Part shown: positions 53,025 to 62,735 of the stretch, one piece after another
Layout: every line of letters starts with the position of its first letter
How positions within the stretch are numbered: position 1 is the stretch's first letter
Assembly: GCF_020171725.1 (NCBI RefSeq)
Contig: NZ_JAIVAJ010000002.1
Coordinates: 1 to 64,000, forward strand
DNA length: 64,000 nt
Source: Halobacillus litoralis
Lineage (GTDB): Bacteria > Bacillota > Bacilli > Bacillales > Halobacillaceae
Reading direction: 5' to 3'
Notes under the pieces: generated by a model
Database searches by the model: none
Told to the model about the DNA's origin: nothing
The model's input: only the letters and a program-made list of their open reading frames with translations
Program-made: the position numbers and the translations under genes

Positions 53025-53061
53025 ACCCGAACAGCTGCATAGGAAGCTGTTCGGGTTTATT
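53025..53061 (+). terminator. Terminator before phoP
   Basis: AAACCCGAACAGCT / AGCTGTTCGGGTTT stem, a very stable hairpin with a modest T content after it, 84 bases after the MaoC-like gene. A weaker hairpin (CTTCTTTT / AAAAGAAG) lies at about 52970-52988. Confidence 0.82.
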
Positions 53062-53147
53062 GTCCTTACGTTCAGCCTTCCTTCTTTTTTCTCCTTTTTG
53101 TGTATAAAACAACCAACTCCTATACCATATTGATCATACGGCCTTTA

Positions 53148-53206
53148 TTAAGATTAAGTAAAATTCGTTAAGATCCGTATTCAAACTGTAAAGTTCATTG
53201 TATGAT
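53148..53206 (+). promoter_or_regulatory. phoPR promoter region with possible PhoP boxes
   Basis: TATGAT (53201-53206) is a good -10 about 30 bases before phoP. Three TTAAGA/TTAAGT hexamers (53148, 53154, 53168) resemble TTAACA-like PhoP half-sites; the first and third are 20 bases apart. PhoP autoregulation is known in B. subtilis. The match here is suggestive only. Confidence 0.38.
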
Positions 53207-53236
53207 GAAGGTAACTTGTAGCTTGAGGTGATGGGA

Positions 53237-53932
53237 ATGGAACAGAAGATTTTAATTGTTGACGACGAGGAATCAATCGTCACACTACTGAAGTATAATA
53301 TTGAACAATCCGGCTATGAAACAGAAGTAGCCTATACAGGGACAGACGCTCTTGAGAAAGCGTCTAATACATCGTTCGACTTAATTGTACTGGATGTCAT
53401 GCTTCCGGGAATGGATGGAATGGAAGTATGTAAACAACTCCGCCAGAAACAAGTCGATACCCCCATTCTTATGCTGACGGCAAAAGATGATGAGTTTGAT
53501 AAAGTCCTTGGTCTCGAACTTGGGGCGGATGACTATTTGACGAAGCCTTTCAGTCCGCGTGAGGTCGTGGCAAGAATTAAGGCCATTTTAAGACGGATGG
53601 TCCGTGAGCCTGTTGAGGACAACCAGGACCATATTCAAATTGCAGACTTAACCATTTATCCGGAGCAATACGAGGCGACAATCAAAGAAGATCCACTTAC
53701 CTTTACGCCGAAAGAGTTTGAATTGCTACTGTACTTAGCGCAGAACCTGGGGAGAGTGCTCTCTAGAGATCAACTGCTGAGTGCGGTGTGGAATTATGAT
53801 TTCGCTGGTGATACGAGAATTGTCGATGTCCACGTCAGTCACCTTCGCGAAAAAATCGAGCCTGATACAAAAAAGCCTGTTTACATTAAAACAATCCGTG
53901 GACTTGGTTACAAAATGGAGGAGCCGAAATAA
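53237..53932 (+). CDS. phoP: Phosphate response regulator PhoP
   Basis: OmpR-type response regulator of 231 residues that controls phosphate-starvation genes. Receiver domain with phospho-acceptor D53 (LIVLDVMLPGMDG), acidic pocket ILIVDDEES, and Lys in DDYLTKPFSP. The C-terminal winged helix (about 135-231) includes the GDTRIVDVHVSHLREKIE segment. Start ATG at 53237 follows GAGGTGAT. The phoR start codon directly follows the stop. Confidence 0.95.
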   Translation: MEQKILIVDDEESIVTLLKYNIEQSGYETEVAYTGTDALEKASNTSFDLIVLDVMLPGMDGMEVCKQLRQKQVDTPILMLTAKDDEFDKVLGLELGADDYLTKPFSPREVVARIKAILRRMVREPVEDNQDHIQIADLTIYPEQYEATIKEDPLTFTPKEFELLLYLAQNLGRVLSRDQLLSAVWNYDFAGDTRIVDVHVSHLREKIEPDTKKPVYIKTIRGLGYKMEEPK

Positions 53933-55687
53933 ATGCCGTCTAATACGAGACCACTGCTCACGTACACCGTTCTCGTTGTCATCGTGATGATTGGTCTTGG
54001 CGTTATTCTCGCTCAGCTTACGAGAGGCTACTTCATCAATGTTTTCGAACAGCGTATTGAAGTGGAAAGCCAGTATTTTGCTGATTATATAGAAGACTTT
54101 ACAGAAAATAATGAAGTGAGTCGGGAAGAACTTCTCGAATTCAGTGAACAGTTCAATACAGGTATGGTGCTTGTATCCAGTAAAGGGGAAGAAGTCATCA
54201 ATACCATTGATGTGCTTCCTTTGATTTCTAAAGAAGAGAAAACGCGGGTGATGAACCAGGTCGTGAACGGAGAGATTGAGAACCGGGAAGGGAAGATTAT
54301 CGAGAACATCTTTTACTACCCTGTTAGTATTGACTATGAAACGACAGAAGGAACGCTGGTTCTTCTCTCTCCCGTGAAATCGTTGACGAACATCACGAAG
54401 AACATCTGGCTGTTGATTGGTGTGACCCTTCTGCTAGGCCTCCTTGCTATCTTCTTAATCGGGTTCAATATTTTCTCGAAGTATGTCCGTCCCATCCGTT
54501 CTGCTGCTTCTGTTGCGACGGAACTGGCAAAAGGGAATTATAAAGCGAGAACGTATGAAGGTCATTTTGGCGAAGCGGGTCAGCTTAGTCGATCGATCAA
54601 CATATTGGCTCGCAACCTGCAGGAAATGACGAGTACGAAAGGGATGCAGGAGAATCAGCTGGAGGCCGTGATTAACAACATGGGGAACAGCCTTGTGTTA
54701 ATTGATGAGAAAGGGTACATCCTTCTTGTAAATCCTGCTTTCCTTGAAACGTTTGGTGGAGAAGAAAAAGATTATATCAGCTATTTGTACCATGATGCGA
54801 TTCCTCATACTGCCATTCATGAAACCGTTAAACGGATTATTATGTTCGAAGAAACGGTGAGTGAGATGTTTGTCCTTCCTGTCAACATTGATCGGAAGCA
54901 CTTGGAAGTGACAGGAGCTCCGATTTTCAGTGAAAACAAAAAGTGGAAAGGCGTCGTGTTGGTCTTCCACGATATCTCTGAGCTCAAGCAGCTGGAGCAA
55001 ATGAGAAAGGACTTTGTAGCGAACGTATCGCACGAGTTGAAAACACCGATTACGTCCATTCGGGGCTTCTCTGAGACGCTCTTAGATGGTGCGATGAAAG
55101 ACGAGAAGATGCTGGAGCAGTTCCTTCAAATCATTTTGAAAGAGAGCGGGCGTTTACAGTCTCTCATTCAGGATTTACTTGAGCTATCGAAACTTGAGAG
55201 GGAAGACTTCCACTTGAACATCGAGCCGATTGAGATTCAGAAACTGCTGAATGATTTAATACCGATTGTCGAGCAGCAGGCCAATCAGAAGGACATCAAA
55301 CTAATTGTCGATCTGAAAGGCGATGCTATGGTGCAAGGGGACTCGAGTCGTCTGAAACAGGTCTTTATGAATCTGTTGACGAATGCGGTCAACTATACCC
55401 CTGAAGAGGGGAATGTATCGATTAAACTGAAAGAATTCAACGAGTTTATCAGAGTCTCGGTTTCTGATAATGGGGTTGGCATTCCGGAAGAAGAGATTTC
55501 TCGAATTTTCGAACGTTTCTACAGAGTGGACAAGGCGAGAAGCCGTAACTCTGGGGGAACTGGCCTCGGGCTTGCCATAGTGAAGCATATCGTGGAAGGC
55601 CATGAAGGCAGGATTCACGTCGAAAGCGAAATCGACAAGGGAACGACTTTTCATGTCGAGATTCCTAAGGAGTTTACACAAACTTAA
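53933..55687 (+). CDS. phoR: Phosphate sensor histidine kinase PhoR
   Basis: Membrane kinase of 584 residues that phosphorylates PhoP. It has two transmembrane helices (about 8-30 and 155-180) around an extracytoplasmic sensor domain, then HAMP (about 180-235), PAS (about 245-345), HisKA with H367 in NVSHELKTPITSIRGF, and HATPase with N- and G-boxes (LLTNAVNYT, DNGVGIP, GGTGLGLAIV). Adjacent to phoP without a gap. Two terminators follow. Confidence 0.95.
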   Translation: MPSNTRPLLTYTVLVVIVMIGLGVILAQLTRGYFINVFEQRIEVESQYFADYIEDFTENNEVSREELLEFSEQFNTGMVLVSSKGEEVINTIDVLPLISKEEKTRVMNQVVNGEIENREGKIIENIFYYPVSIDYETTEGTLVLLSPVKSLTNITKNIWLLIGVTLLLGLLAIFLIGFNIFSKYVRPIRSAASVATELAKGNYKARTYEGHFGEAGQLSRSINILARNLQEMTSTKGMQENQLEAVINNMGNSLVLIDEKGYILLVNPAFLETFGGEEKDYISYLYHDAIPHTAIHETVKRIIMFEETVSEMFVLPVNIDRKHLEVTGAPIFSENKKWKGVVLVFHDISELKQLEQMRKDFVANVSHELKTPITSIRGFSETLLDGAMKDEKMLEQFLQIILKESGRLQSLIQDLLELSKLEREDFHLNIEPIEIQKLLNDLIPIVEQQANQKDIKLIVDLKGDAMVQGDSSRLKQVFMNLLTNAVNYTPEEGNVSIKLKEFNEFIRVSVSDNGVGIPEEEISRIFERFYRVDKARSRNSGGTGLGLAIVKHIVEGHEGRIHVESEIDKGTTFHVEIPKEFTQT

Positions 55688-55765
55688 TACTTCCTTTATT
55701 TTCAGTTTATATTCGTTTGTTACATTACCTATGAAACCCTTTCATCCAAGGTGTTTTCTCTATTG

Positions 55766-55797
55766 GGCAGAAGCATCCCTCGCTTCTGCCTCTTTTT
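55766..55797 (+). terminator. First terminator after phoR
   Basis: GGCAGAAGC / GCTTCTGCC stem followed by TCTTTTT. Confidence 0.9.
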
Positions 55798-55832
55798 GAA
55801 AAGTTTATGAAACATAAAGATACAATCATTCG

Positions 55833-55866
55833 AGGATCTCCCTTTAAACTAGGGAGATCCTTTTTC
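55833..55866 (+). terminator. Second terminator after phoR
   Basis: AGGATCTCCCT / AGGGAGATCCT stem with a T-run; directly before the hflK promoter, insulating it from phoPR readthrough. Confidence 0.9.
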
Positions 55867-55910
55867 ATTGGCTGGAAATTCATTTTTATGGATATTTTTG
55901 GAGTGTAAAA

Positions 55911-55937
55911 CGAAACCTTCTCAAATCGTGAAACGTA
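55911..55937 (+). promoter_or_regulatory. Sigma-W-type promoter of hflKC
   Basis: CGAAAC (55911-55916), 17-base spacer starting CTTC, CGTATAA (55934). It differs from TGAAAC only at the first base, and has the same spacing as the promoter of the PspA operon at 27339. About 37 bases before hflK. Confidence 0.65.
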
Positions 55938-55973
55938 TAACTAGTAACCAATACATAGAGAAGGGGAAATCCT

Positions 55974-56930
55974 ATGAGTGTCAAACAAATTTATAAATGG
56001 ACAGGGTTACTGGTGTTGGCTGTCGTTCTTTTGTTCGCTTTTTTTACCACCTGGTACACCGTTGATGAGTCCGAGCAGGCGGTTGTCATCACGCTCGGAG
56101 AAGCGGAGGAAGGCATTACGGATCCGGGACTTCATTTCAAAATGCCGTGGCCGGTTCAAGAGGTAGAAAAAATGTCGAAGGAGACGTTCAGTCTGGACTT
56201 TGGCTTTAATGAAGAGGAAGAAGCGGCTGATAAGGCGACGATGATCACCGGTGACGATGAAATTGTTCAAGCAGATCTTGTCGTCCAATGGAAAATTACA
56301 GAGCCGGAACAGTACCTCTTTGCTTCTGAGGATCCGAAGCAGGTATTGAATAATGCGACATCCTCTTCCTTACGAGGTGTCATCGGAAGCAGTGAAATCG
56401 ATGAAGCACTGACGTCCGGAAAGGCAGAGATCGAAAATGAAGTGCGCGAGAGGCTTGTCGCATTAATGGAACAGTATGAAGTCGGGGTTTCCATTATCGA
56501 TGTACGGCTTCAAGAGGTGGACCTGCCGAATGAAGAAGTCCGTCGAGCTTTTACAGAAGTAACGGATGCACGCGAACAGATGCAGAGTAAAATCAATGAA
56601 GCGGAAAAATACAGCAACCAGAAGCGGGAAGAAGCGCTCGGTGAGAAAGACGCCATCATCCAGCGGGCAGAAGGGGACAAGGTTGAACGGATTCAGGAAG
56701 CCAAAGGGGCCGTGGCAAAATACAATGCTTTGTTGACGGAATATCAGAGCAATCAGGCGATTACGCGTGAACGGCTGATGATGGAAACACTCGAAGAGGT
56801 ACTCCCGGAGGCGAACGTCTACATCATGAACGATGATGGTAACACGATGAAATATCTGCCTTTAAATCAAGGTCAAGTTCAGACGGTTACACCACCAGCC
56901 GCATCGGATGAGGAGGATTCCAATGAGTGA
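55974..56930 (+). CDS. hflK: HflK, SPFH-domain membrane protease modulator
   Basis: 318-residue type II membrane protein with one N-terminal helix (about 10-30) and an SPFH/band-7 domain (about 30-215), then a coiled coil rich in Glu, Lys and Arg. In E. coli HflK forms a large complex with HflC that modulates FtsH. RBS GAGAAGGGG. A sigma-W-type promoter upstream suggests induction by envelope stress. Its end overlaps hflC by eight bases. Confidence 0.93.
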   Translation: MSVKQIYKWTGLLVLAVVLLFAFFTTWYTVDESEQAVVITLGEAEEGITDPGLHFKMPWPVQEVEKMSKETFSLDFGFNEEEEAADKATMITGDDEIVQADLVVQWKITEPEQYLFASEDPKQVLNNATSSSLRGVIGSSEIDEALTSGKAEIENEVRERLVALMEQYEVGVSIIDVRLQEVDLPNEEVRRAFTEVTDAREQMQSKINEAEKYSNQKREEALGEKDAIIQRAEGDKVERIQEAKGAVAKYNALLTEYQSNQAITRERLMMETLEEVLPEANVYIMNDDGNTMKYLPLNQGQVQTVTPPAASDEEDSNE

Positions 56931-57846
56931 TTCCATCAAAGACATTCAGGAAAAGAGCCGAAAGGACCTTAAAGTCTTTGTAAGAGCAGGACTGACGATA
57001 CTGTTGATTGCGATTGTGCTCTTTATCGCTATCAGTTCTGTGACGATCGTGAAAGAGGGCGAATACAAAGTCGTCCGTCAGTTTGGTGATGTTATTAAGA
57101 TTTATGAAGAGCCGGGATTGAAGTTCAAAGCTCCTTTGATTCAGGATACCTCTACGTTGACGAAGAAGAAGATGGTCTATGATGTCGAAGAGAAAGAGAT
57201 TACGACGCTCGATAAGAAACGGATGATCATCGATAACTACGCGATTTGGAGTATTTCCGACCCGGAAGCGATGATTTCGAACGCGCGTACCGTAGAAAAC
57301 GCAGAAGCAAGGATGGGGGAGTTCATTTTTTCCATCGTCCGTACGGAGCTCGGGAAGATGAATTTTTCTGAGATCATCAGTGAGGACAGCTCGCGTGGGG
57401 CATTGAACGAAGAGATCACCAATACGGTGAATGAGTATTTGACGAGGGATGAATACGGGATCGTCGTAGCGGATGTGCGGATTAAGCGTTCGGATCTACC
57501 GGAAGCGAACGAACAAGCCGTATTTAATCAAATGATTACCGACCGGAATAAAGAGGCCCAGAAATATATTTCACAGGGGGAAGCGGAGAAGAACAGACAG
57601 CTTGCGACGGTCGACCGAGAGGTACAGGAAATGCTGTCGACCGCCAATGCCAATGCAGAGACGATCCGCGCAGAAGGCGAGCAGGAAGCGGCACGCATTT
57701 ACAACCAGTCCTTTTCTCAAGATCCTGAATTCTATCAGTTATACAGAACACTGGAATCTTATAAGAAGACCATCGACGGTGAAACGACGATCATTCTTCC
57801 GAAGGATTCCCCGTATGCCCAGCTGCTTTTGGGTTATTTCGAGTAA
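56923..57846 (+). CDS. hflC: HflC, SPFH-domain membrane protease modulator
   Basis: 307-residue partner of HflK: N-terminal membrane helix (about 22-42), SPFH domain (about 45-220) and a coiled-coil tail with Ala- and Glu-rich repeats. ATG at 56923 lies inside the hflK 3' end with GGAGG upstream; an in-frame ATG at 56908 is less well placed. Together the pair would form a membrane microdomain assembly around FtsH. Confidence 0.93.
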   Translation: MSDSIKDIQEKSRKDLKVFVRAGLTILLIAIVLFIAISSVTIVKEGEYKVVRQFGDVIKIYEEPGLKFKAPLIQDTSTLTKKKMVYDVEEKEITTLDKKRMIIDNYAIWSISDPEAMISNARTVENAEARMGEFIFSIVRTELGKMNFSEIISEDSSRGALNEEITNTVNEYLTRDEYGIVVADVRIKRSDLPEANEQAVFNQMITDRNKEAQKYISQGEAEKNRQLATVDREVQEMLSTANANAETIRAEGEQEAARIYNQSFSQDPEFYQLYRTLESYKKTIDGETTIILPKDSPYAQLLLGYFE

Positions 57847-57883
57847 TAGGCTTCGCGCGTCTTTTTCTTCTCTACAGCAATCG

Positions 57884-57892
57884 TGGTAGAAT
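57884..57892 (+). promoter_or_regulatory. Extended -10 promoter of polA
   Basis: TGGTAGAAT (TGn plus TAGAAT), 42 bases before the polA start; -35 unclear. Confidence 0.42.
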
Positions 57893-57934
57893 GAAGGAAA
57901 AGACGTTTTTTTATTGTGAATAGGAGTGGATGAA

Positions 57935-60568
57935 ATGGCTGAAAAGGTTGTCTTAATAGATGGGAATAGTATCGCGTACCGTGCGTTTTTCGCGCTGCCT
58001 TTATTGAATAATGATAAAGGGGTGTACACGAACGCCGTATATGGTTTTACCACCATGCTTTTAAAAATATTAGAAGAGGACCAACCGGATCATTTGCTTG
58101 TGGCATTTGATGCAGGCAAAACGACGTTCAGGCACAAGACGTATAAGGATTATAAAGGCGGGCGGCAGAAGACTCCGTCCGAGCTTTCTGAGCAGTTCCC
58201 TGTATTGAAAGAACTTCTCGATGCGTTCGGGATCAAATATTATCAGCTCGAGCAGTATGAAGCAGATGACATCATCGGCACATTAGCGACGCAGGCCGGG
58301 GATAAGGGCTTGGACGTCAAAGTGATTTCCGGAGATAAAGACTTGCTTCAGCTTGTGAGTGACAACATTACAGTAAGCCTTACGAAGAAAGGGATTACGA
58401 ATGTGGATACATACGATCCCGAGTTTCTGATGGAAAAAATGGAAGTGCGCCCTGATCAGGTCATCGATTTGAAAGCATTGATGGGGGACAGCTCTGACAA
58501 CATCCCTGGAGTCCCGGGTGTGGGCGAGAAGACGGCGGTCAAGCTTCTGAAGCAGTTTGATAAGCTTGAGAACGTTTATAACCAACTTGACGAAGTAAGT
58601 GGGAAGAAGCTGAAAGAGAAGCTCGAAACGAATAAGGACGAGGCGTTCATGAGTAAGGAGCTCGTGACCATCAATCGCGATTCCCCGATCGAAGTATCAC
58701 TGGAGGATCTAACCTTCAAGGGATACGAGACGCACACCGTCAGTCAGTTCTTCAAAGAGCTCGGCTTCCAATCTCTCTTATCAAGAGTTCAGGAAGGCGG
58801 CGAAGGGGATACAGAGACGGCAGTAGACGAGATTGATATCGAAGTCGTGAGCGAAATTTCTTCTGAACTGTTTACAGGGAAGGAAGCAATGGTCGTCGAA
58901 ATGCTGCACGACAACTATCATCAATCCCCGATCGAAGGGATCTCCATCGTGAATGATGAGAAAAAATACTTTATGACGATTGAACAGGCTACGGATTCTG
59001 AAGCGTTCAAAGCTTGGGCAGAGAATCCTGAACAGGAGAAGTGGGTGTTCGATGCCAAAGCTGCGACCGTCGCCCTTCTTCACCACGGCATTCATATTCA
59101 AGGGATTACCTTCGACCTGCTATTGGCCTCTTACTTGATCAATCCGGCTGAAAATAACCATGATATCCCGGCGATCAGCCACCGAATGGGTGAGACGGGC
59201 GTCCAGTATGATGAAGAAGTGTACGGCAAGGGAGCGAAGATGAAGCTTCCGGACGAAGAAACGTTCCGGAGCCACATCGGACGGAAAGCGGATATGATCT
59301 TCCGACTGAAGAAGCAGGCCGAAGATCAATTGAAACAAAATGAGCAGTTTGAACTTTATCAAGAGCTTGAAATGCCTCTTGCTCTCATCCTTGGCGAAAT
59401 GGAGCACCAGGGTGTGCGGCTTGATGTGGACCGATTAAAGGGGATGGGAGAGGAGTTAGAAGGACGCCTGGACAAGGTGCAAGAGGAAATCTTTGAGTTA
59501 GCAGGGGAAACGTTCAACTTGAACTCTCCAAAACAGCTCGGTCCTATTTTGTTCGAGACCTTGGAGCTTCCAGTGATCAAAAAGACGAAGACGGGGTATT
59601 CCACTTCGGCTGATGTACTGGAGCAGCTCGCGGACCAGCACGAGATTATTCCGAAAATCCTTCTTTACCGTCAATTAGGGAAGCTGAAGTCTACGTATAT
59701 TGAAGGGCTTCTGAAAGTTGTCCACGAGGATACGAACAAAATTCATACGCGCTTCAACCAGGCGCTCACTCAAACCGGGCGGTTGAGTTCGATCGACCCG
59801 AACCTGCAGAACATTCCGATCCGCCTTGAAGAAGGCAGAAAGATCAGACAGGCGTTCGTTCCGTCTCAAGAAGGCTGGGTCATGTTCGCCAGTGACTATT
59901 CTCAAATTGAGCTGCGCGTGCTCGCTCATATTGCTCAAGATGAGAAGTTGATGCAGGCATTCAAAGAAGGCTTGGATATTCATACGCAGACAGCAAGTGA
60001 AGTGTTTGGAGTCGCGCAGGACGAAGTGACGAGCGATATGCGTCGTCAGGCAAAAGCCGTGAACTTCGGAATTGTCTATGGTATAAGTGACTATGGACTT
60101 TCGCAGAGTCTTGGCATTACACGTAAGGAGGCACAAGCCTTCATCGATAAATACTTTGAAAGCTATCCTGGTGTGAAGGATTATATGGGTGAAACCGTCA
60201 GCGAAGCGAAACGGACAGGCTATGTGACGACGTTTATGAACCGTAGACGTTACCTGCCGGATATTACGAGCCGTAATTTCAATAAGCGGAGCTTTGCAGA
60301 GCGGACAGCGATGAACTCCCCAATCCAGGGTAGCGCAGCGGATATCATTAAAAAGGCCATGATCGATTTGGATCACAGGTTAAAAGAAGAAAACTTCCAG
60401 GCTACCATGATTCTGCAAGTGCACGATGAATTGATATTGGAGGCGCCTGAAGAAGAAGTGGAGAAACTGAAGGAGGTCGTCGCCTCCGTCATGACGAGTA
60501 CCGTCGATCTGGATGTTCCGCTTGAAGTGGACTATTCATACGGTCCGACATGGTACGATGCGAAGTAA
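57935..60568 (+). CDS. polA: DNA polymerase I
   Basis: 877-residue repair and Okazaki-fragment-processing polymerase. It has a 5' nuclease domain (about 1-290; LIDGNSIAYRAFFALP, GDSSDNIPGVPG), a central 3'-5' exonuclease-like domain (about 300-465) lacking the acidic catalytic motifs, as in Bacillus Pol I, and a polymerase domain (ASDYSQIELRVLAHI motif A; RRQAKAVNFGIVYG motif B; LQVHDELILE motif C). ATG at 57935 is eight bases after AGGAG. First gene of a polA-mutM-ytaF-coaE cluster. Confidence 0.97.
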   Translation: MAEKVVLIDGNSIAYRAFFALPLLNNDKGVYTNAVYGFTTMLLKILEEDQPDHLLVAFDAGKTTFRHKTYKDYKGGRQKTPSELSEQFPVLKELLDAFGIKYYQLEQYEADDIIGTLATQAGDKGLDVKVISGDKDLLQLVSDNITVSLTKKGITNVDTYDPEFLMEKMEVRPDQVIDLKALMGDSSDNIPGVPGVGEKTAVKLLKQFDKLENVYNQLDEVSGKKLKEKLETNKDEAFMSKELVTINRDSPIEVSLEDLTFKGYETHTVSQFFKELGFQSLLSRVQEGGEGDTETAVDEIDIEVVSEISSELFTGKEAMVVEMLHDNYHQSPIEGISIVNDEKKYFMTIEQATDSEAFKAWAENPEQEKWVFDAKAATVALLHHGIHIQGITFDLLLASYLINPAENNHDIPAISHRMGETGVQYDEEVYGKGAKMKLPDEETFRSHIGRKADMIFRLKKQAEDQLKQNEQFELYQELEMPLALILGEMEHQGVRLDVDRLKGMGEELEGRLDKVQEEIFELAGETFNLNSPKQLGPILFETLELPVIKKTKTGYSTSADVLEQLADQHEIIPKILLYRQLGKLKSTYIEGLLKVVHEDTNKIHTRFNQALTQTGRLSSIDPNLQNIPIRLEEGRKIRQAFVPSQEGWVMFASDYSQIELRVLAHIAQDEKLMQAFKEGLDIHTQTASEVFGVAQDEVTSDMRRQAKAVNFGIVYGISDYGLSQSLGITRKEAQAFIDKYFESYPGVKDYMGETVSEAKRTGYVTTFMNRRRYLPDITSRNFNKRSFAERTAMNSPIQGSAADIIKKAMIDLDHRLKEENFQATMILQVHDELILEAPEEEVEKLKEVVASVMTSTVDLDVPLEVDYSYGPTWYDAK

Positions 60569-60584
60569 GTAAGGAGAATGAACA

Positions 60585-61409
60585 ATGCCGGAATTACCAG
60601 AAGTTGAAACCGTCAGGCAGACGCTCTTGCAGCTCGTTCGAAACAAAACGATCGAGCGTGTGTCTGTACATTGGGGCAACATCATCAAGCGCCCTCAGGA
60701 TCCAAACGAATTCAAGCGTTTATTAGAAGGTCAAACGATACTCGATATCGAGCGGAAAGGTAAGTTCATGATTTTTAACATGAACGACCTCTCTCTCGTC
60801 TCCCACCTGAGAATGGAAGGGAAGTTCGGCGTGTTTGATGCTTCTGAAGAAAAGCCTAAGCATACGCATGTCATTTTTCATTTCGATGACGGGACCGACC
60901 TTCGCTATGACGATGTGCGTAAGTTCGGAACGATGCATGTGTTTGAAAAAGGCGAGGAATTAAAAGAGAAGCCGCTGAAGCAGCTTGGGCCGGATCCGTT
61001 CGAAGATGCGTTCTCGCTTGAGTATTTTCACGAGAAATTACAGCGGACGTCCCGGAATATCAAGTCTGTGCTCCTCGATCAAGCGGTCGTAGCAGGACTT
61101 GGGAATATCTACGTGGATGAAGCGCTGTTTAAAGCTCGTGTGCACCCTGAACGGTTGGCGAACACACTGACGAAGGATGAAGCAGAACGGGTCAGAACGG
61201 CTAGCGTAGACATCATCAATGAAGCGATACGTCAAGGCGGCTCTACGATTCGCTCTTATATCAACAGCCAGGGGCAGATCGGAATGTTCCAACAGCAGCT
61301 GAAGGTGTACGGAAAAGAGAACACCGGATGCCCGCAATGTGGAACAGAGATCACGAAGCTGAAAGTAGGCGGAAGAGGGACGCACATCTGCCCTCAATGC
61401 CAAAGCTAA
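60585..61409 (+). CDS. mutM: Formamidopyrimidine-DNA glycosylase
   Basis: Removes 8-oxoguanine and other oxidised bases and nicks the DNA. The 274 residues start MPELPEVETVRQTL; Pro at position 2 is the catalytic nucleophile after Met removal and Glu3 also acts. The C-terminal zinc finger has CPQCG and CPQCQ. It lies 16 bases after polA with AAGGAG upstream, so repair functions are grouped. Confidence 0.97.
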   Translation: MPELPEVETVRQTLLQLVRNKTIERVSVHWGNIIKRPQDPNEFKRLLEGQTILDIERKGKFMIFNMNDLSLVSHLRMEGKFGVFDASEEKPKHTHVIFHFDDGTDLRYDDVRKFGTMHVFEKGEELKEKPLKQLGPDPFEDAFSLEYFHEKLQRTSRNIKSVLLDQAVVAGLGNIYVDEALFKARVHPERLANTLTKDEAERVRTASVDIINEAIRQGGSTIRSYINSQGQIGMFQQQLKVYGKENTGCPQCGTEITKLKVGGRGTHICPQCQS

Positions 61410-61469
61410 ACACGAACTAGGCGCAATCCCATATACTATCTCACAGATTATAAAGCAGAGGTGTCGTAT

Positions 61470-62069
61470 ATGGGAGTCGCTACGTTCACGTTTTTATTTG
61501 TGTTAGCCGTCAGCATTGACAGCTTTGGAATCGGGTGCGTGCTCGGCATGCAGAATGTACGCATTCATCTTCGGTCTATTGCGCTCATTGCTGTGCTTTC
61601 AGGTGTCATGTTTTTAATTTCATCGTATAGTGGTCATTTGCTGCTGCTCTTCATTTCAGCCGAATATGTGGAGCGGATCGGTGCAATCGCCCTTATTATC
61701 ATCGGGACATACTTTTTATGGCAGTATTTTAAGAAACCTTCACCTGATGAAGAGAAAGAACCTTGGCTGCATCCAGAACGCGTCCTTCATGACCCGCTTG
61801 TAGCCGATGTCGACCGTTCTGGTGGCATTGTCGGTAAAGAGGTCTGGTTTTTGGGAGTGGCGCTGTCGTTAGATACGATTGGTGCGGGCATCAGTGGTGC
61901 ATTCATTGGAATGCCTCCACTCTTTACCGCCGTTCTCATTACACTATCTACGTGTCTGATGTTGTTTACAGGCGTTACCTGCGGGGCAAAGTGGAGTGAA
62001 AAGGCAGAGAGTGTCTCGATCCTTCCGGGTGTTCTATTGATCATCATCGGATTAATTAAGCTTACGTAG
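61470..62069 (+). CDS. ytaF: Sporulation membrane protein YtaF (MntP-like fold)
   Basis: 199 residues with about six helices in two internal halves, each starting with an Asp-containing motif (SIDSFGIGC near 20 and SLDTIGAGISGA near 137). This is the pattern of MntP/cadmium-type exporters. In bacilli it is annotated as sporulation membrane protein YtaF; its substrate is unknown. ATG at 61470 is six bases after AGAGGTG. It lies between mutM and coaE, as in B. subtilis. Confidence 0.9.
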   Translation: MGVATFTFLFVLAVSIDSFGIGCVLGMQNVRIHLRSIALIAVLSGVMFLISSYSGHLLLLFISAEYVERIGAIALIIIGTYFLWQYFKKPSPDEEKEPWLHPERVLHDPLVADVDRSGGIVGKEVWFLGVALSLDTIGAGISGAFIGMPPLFTAVLITLSTCLMLFTGVTCGAKWSEKAESVSILPGVLLIIIGLIKLT

Positions 62070-62081
62070 AGGAGGAATGCT

Positions 62082-62681
62082 ATGACGACCGTCATTGGCT
62101 TGACAGGTAGTATTGCTACTGGAAAAAGCACGGTTTCAAATATGTTCAAAGATCTCAACATTCCTGTAATCGATGCAGACCAACTTTCGAGGGATGTCGT
62201 GAAGCCTGGAGAGCCTGCGTATCAGAAGATTGTTGAAGCTTTCGGTTCTCGAGTGCTGCAAAACGATGGCACCCTGGACAGGAAGAAGCTTGGAAGCATC
62301 GTCTTTTCAGATGGAGAAAAGCGGAAAGAATTGAACGGAATCGTTCATCCTGAAGTTCGAAAAGAAATGATTCGAAGACGGGATCACTTTGTTGACGAAA
62401 AATATCCAGCGGTCGTCTTGGATATTCCGTTGCTCTATGAAAGTGAGCTGACACATTACGTAGAACGGGTGCTCGTTGTATATGTGGATGAAGCGACACA
62501 GCTGGAGCGCCTGACGAACCGTGATCAGTCAACCGAAGAAGAGGCGATGCAGCGTATCAAGTCTCAAATCCCTATCTCAGAAAAAGCGGACCGGGCCGAT
62601 GCGGTGATTGATAACAGAGGAACAATAGAGGAAAGTTTACAGCAATTAAGAGACATACTTCACGAGTGGGAAGTCGTATAA
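62082..62681 (+). CDS. coaE: Dephospho-CoA kinase
   Basis: Last step of coenzyme A synthesis: phosphorylates dephospho-CoA. 199 residues of the P-loop kinase fold with GLTGSIATGKSTV (about 6-18), the DADQLSRDVV region and the LID-like segment. RBS AGAGGAGG. Last gene of the polA cluster, with a terminator two bases after the stop. Confidence 0.96.
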   Translation: MTTVIGLTGSIATGKSTVSNMFKDLNIPVIDADQLSRDVVKPGEPAYQKIVEAFGSRVLQNDGTLDRKKLGSIVFSDGEKRKELNGIVHPEVRKEMIRRRDHFVDEKYPAVVLDIPLLYESELTHYVERVLVVYVDEATQLERLTNRDQSTEEEAMQRIKSQIPISEKADRADAVIDNRGTIEESLQQLRDILHEWEVV

Positions 62682-62682
62682 T

Positions 62683-62718
62683 AACACGTCGGGTTTTTTA
62701 CCGGCGTGTTTTTTTCTT
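62683..62718 (+). terminator. Terminator of the polA-coaE cluster
   Basis: AACACGTCGG / CCGGCGTGTT stem followed by seven T. Confidence 0.9.
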
Positions 62719-62735
62719 TTTATTCACATTCTTAA

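Noticed and set aside
59675..60376. 233-residue frame antisense to polA
   Set aside because: Complete overlap with the conserved polymerase domain of polA; no ribosome site and no family resemblance.
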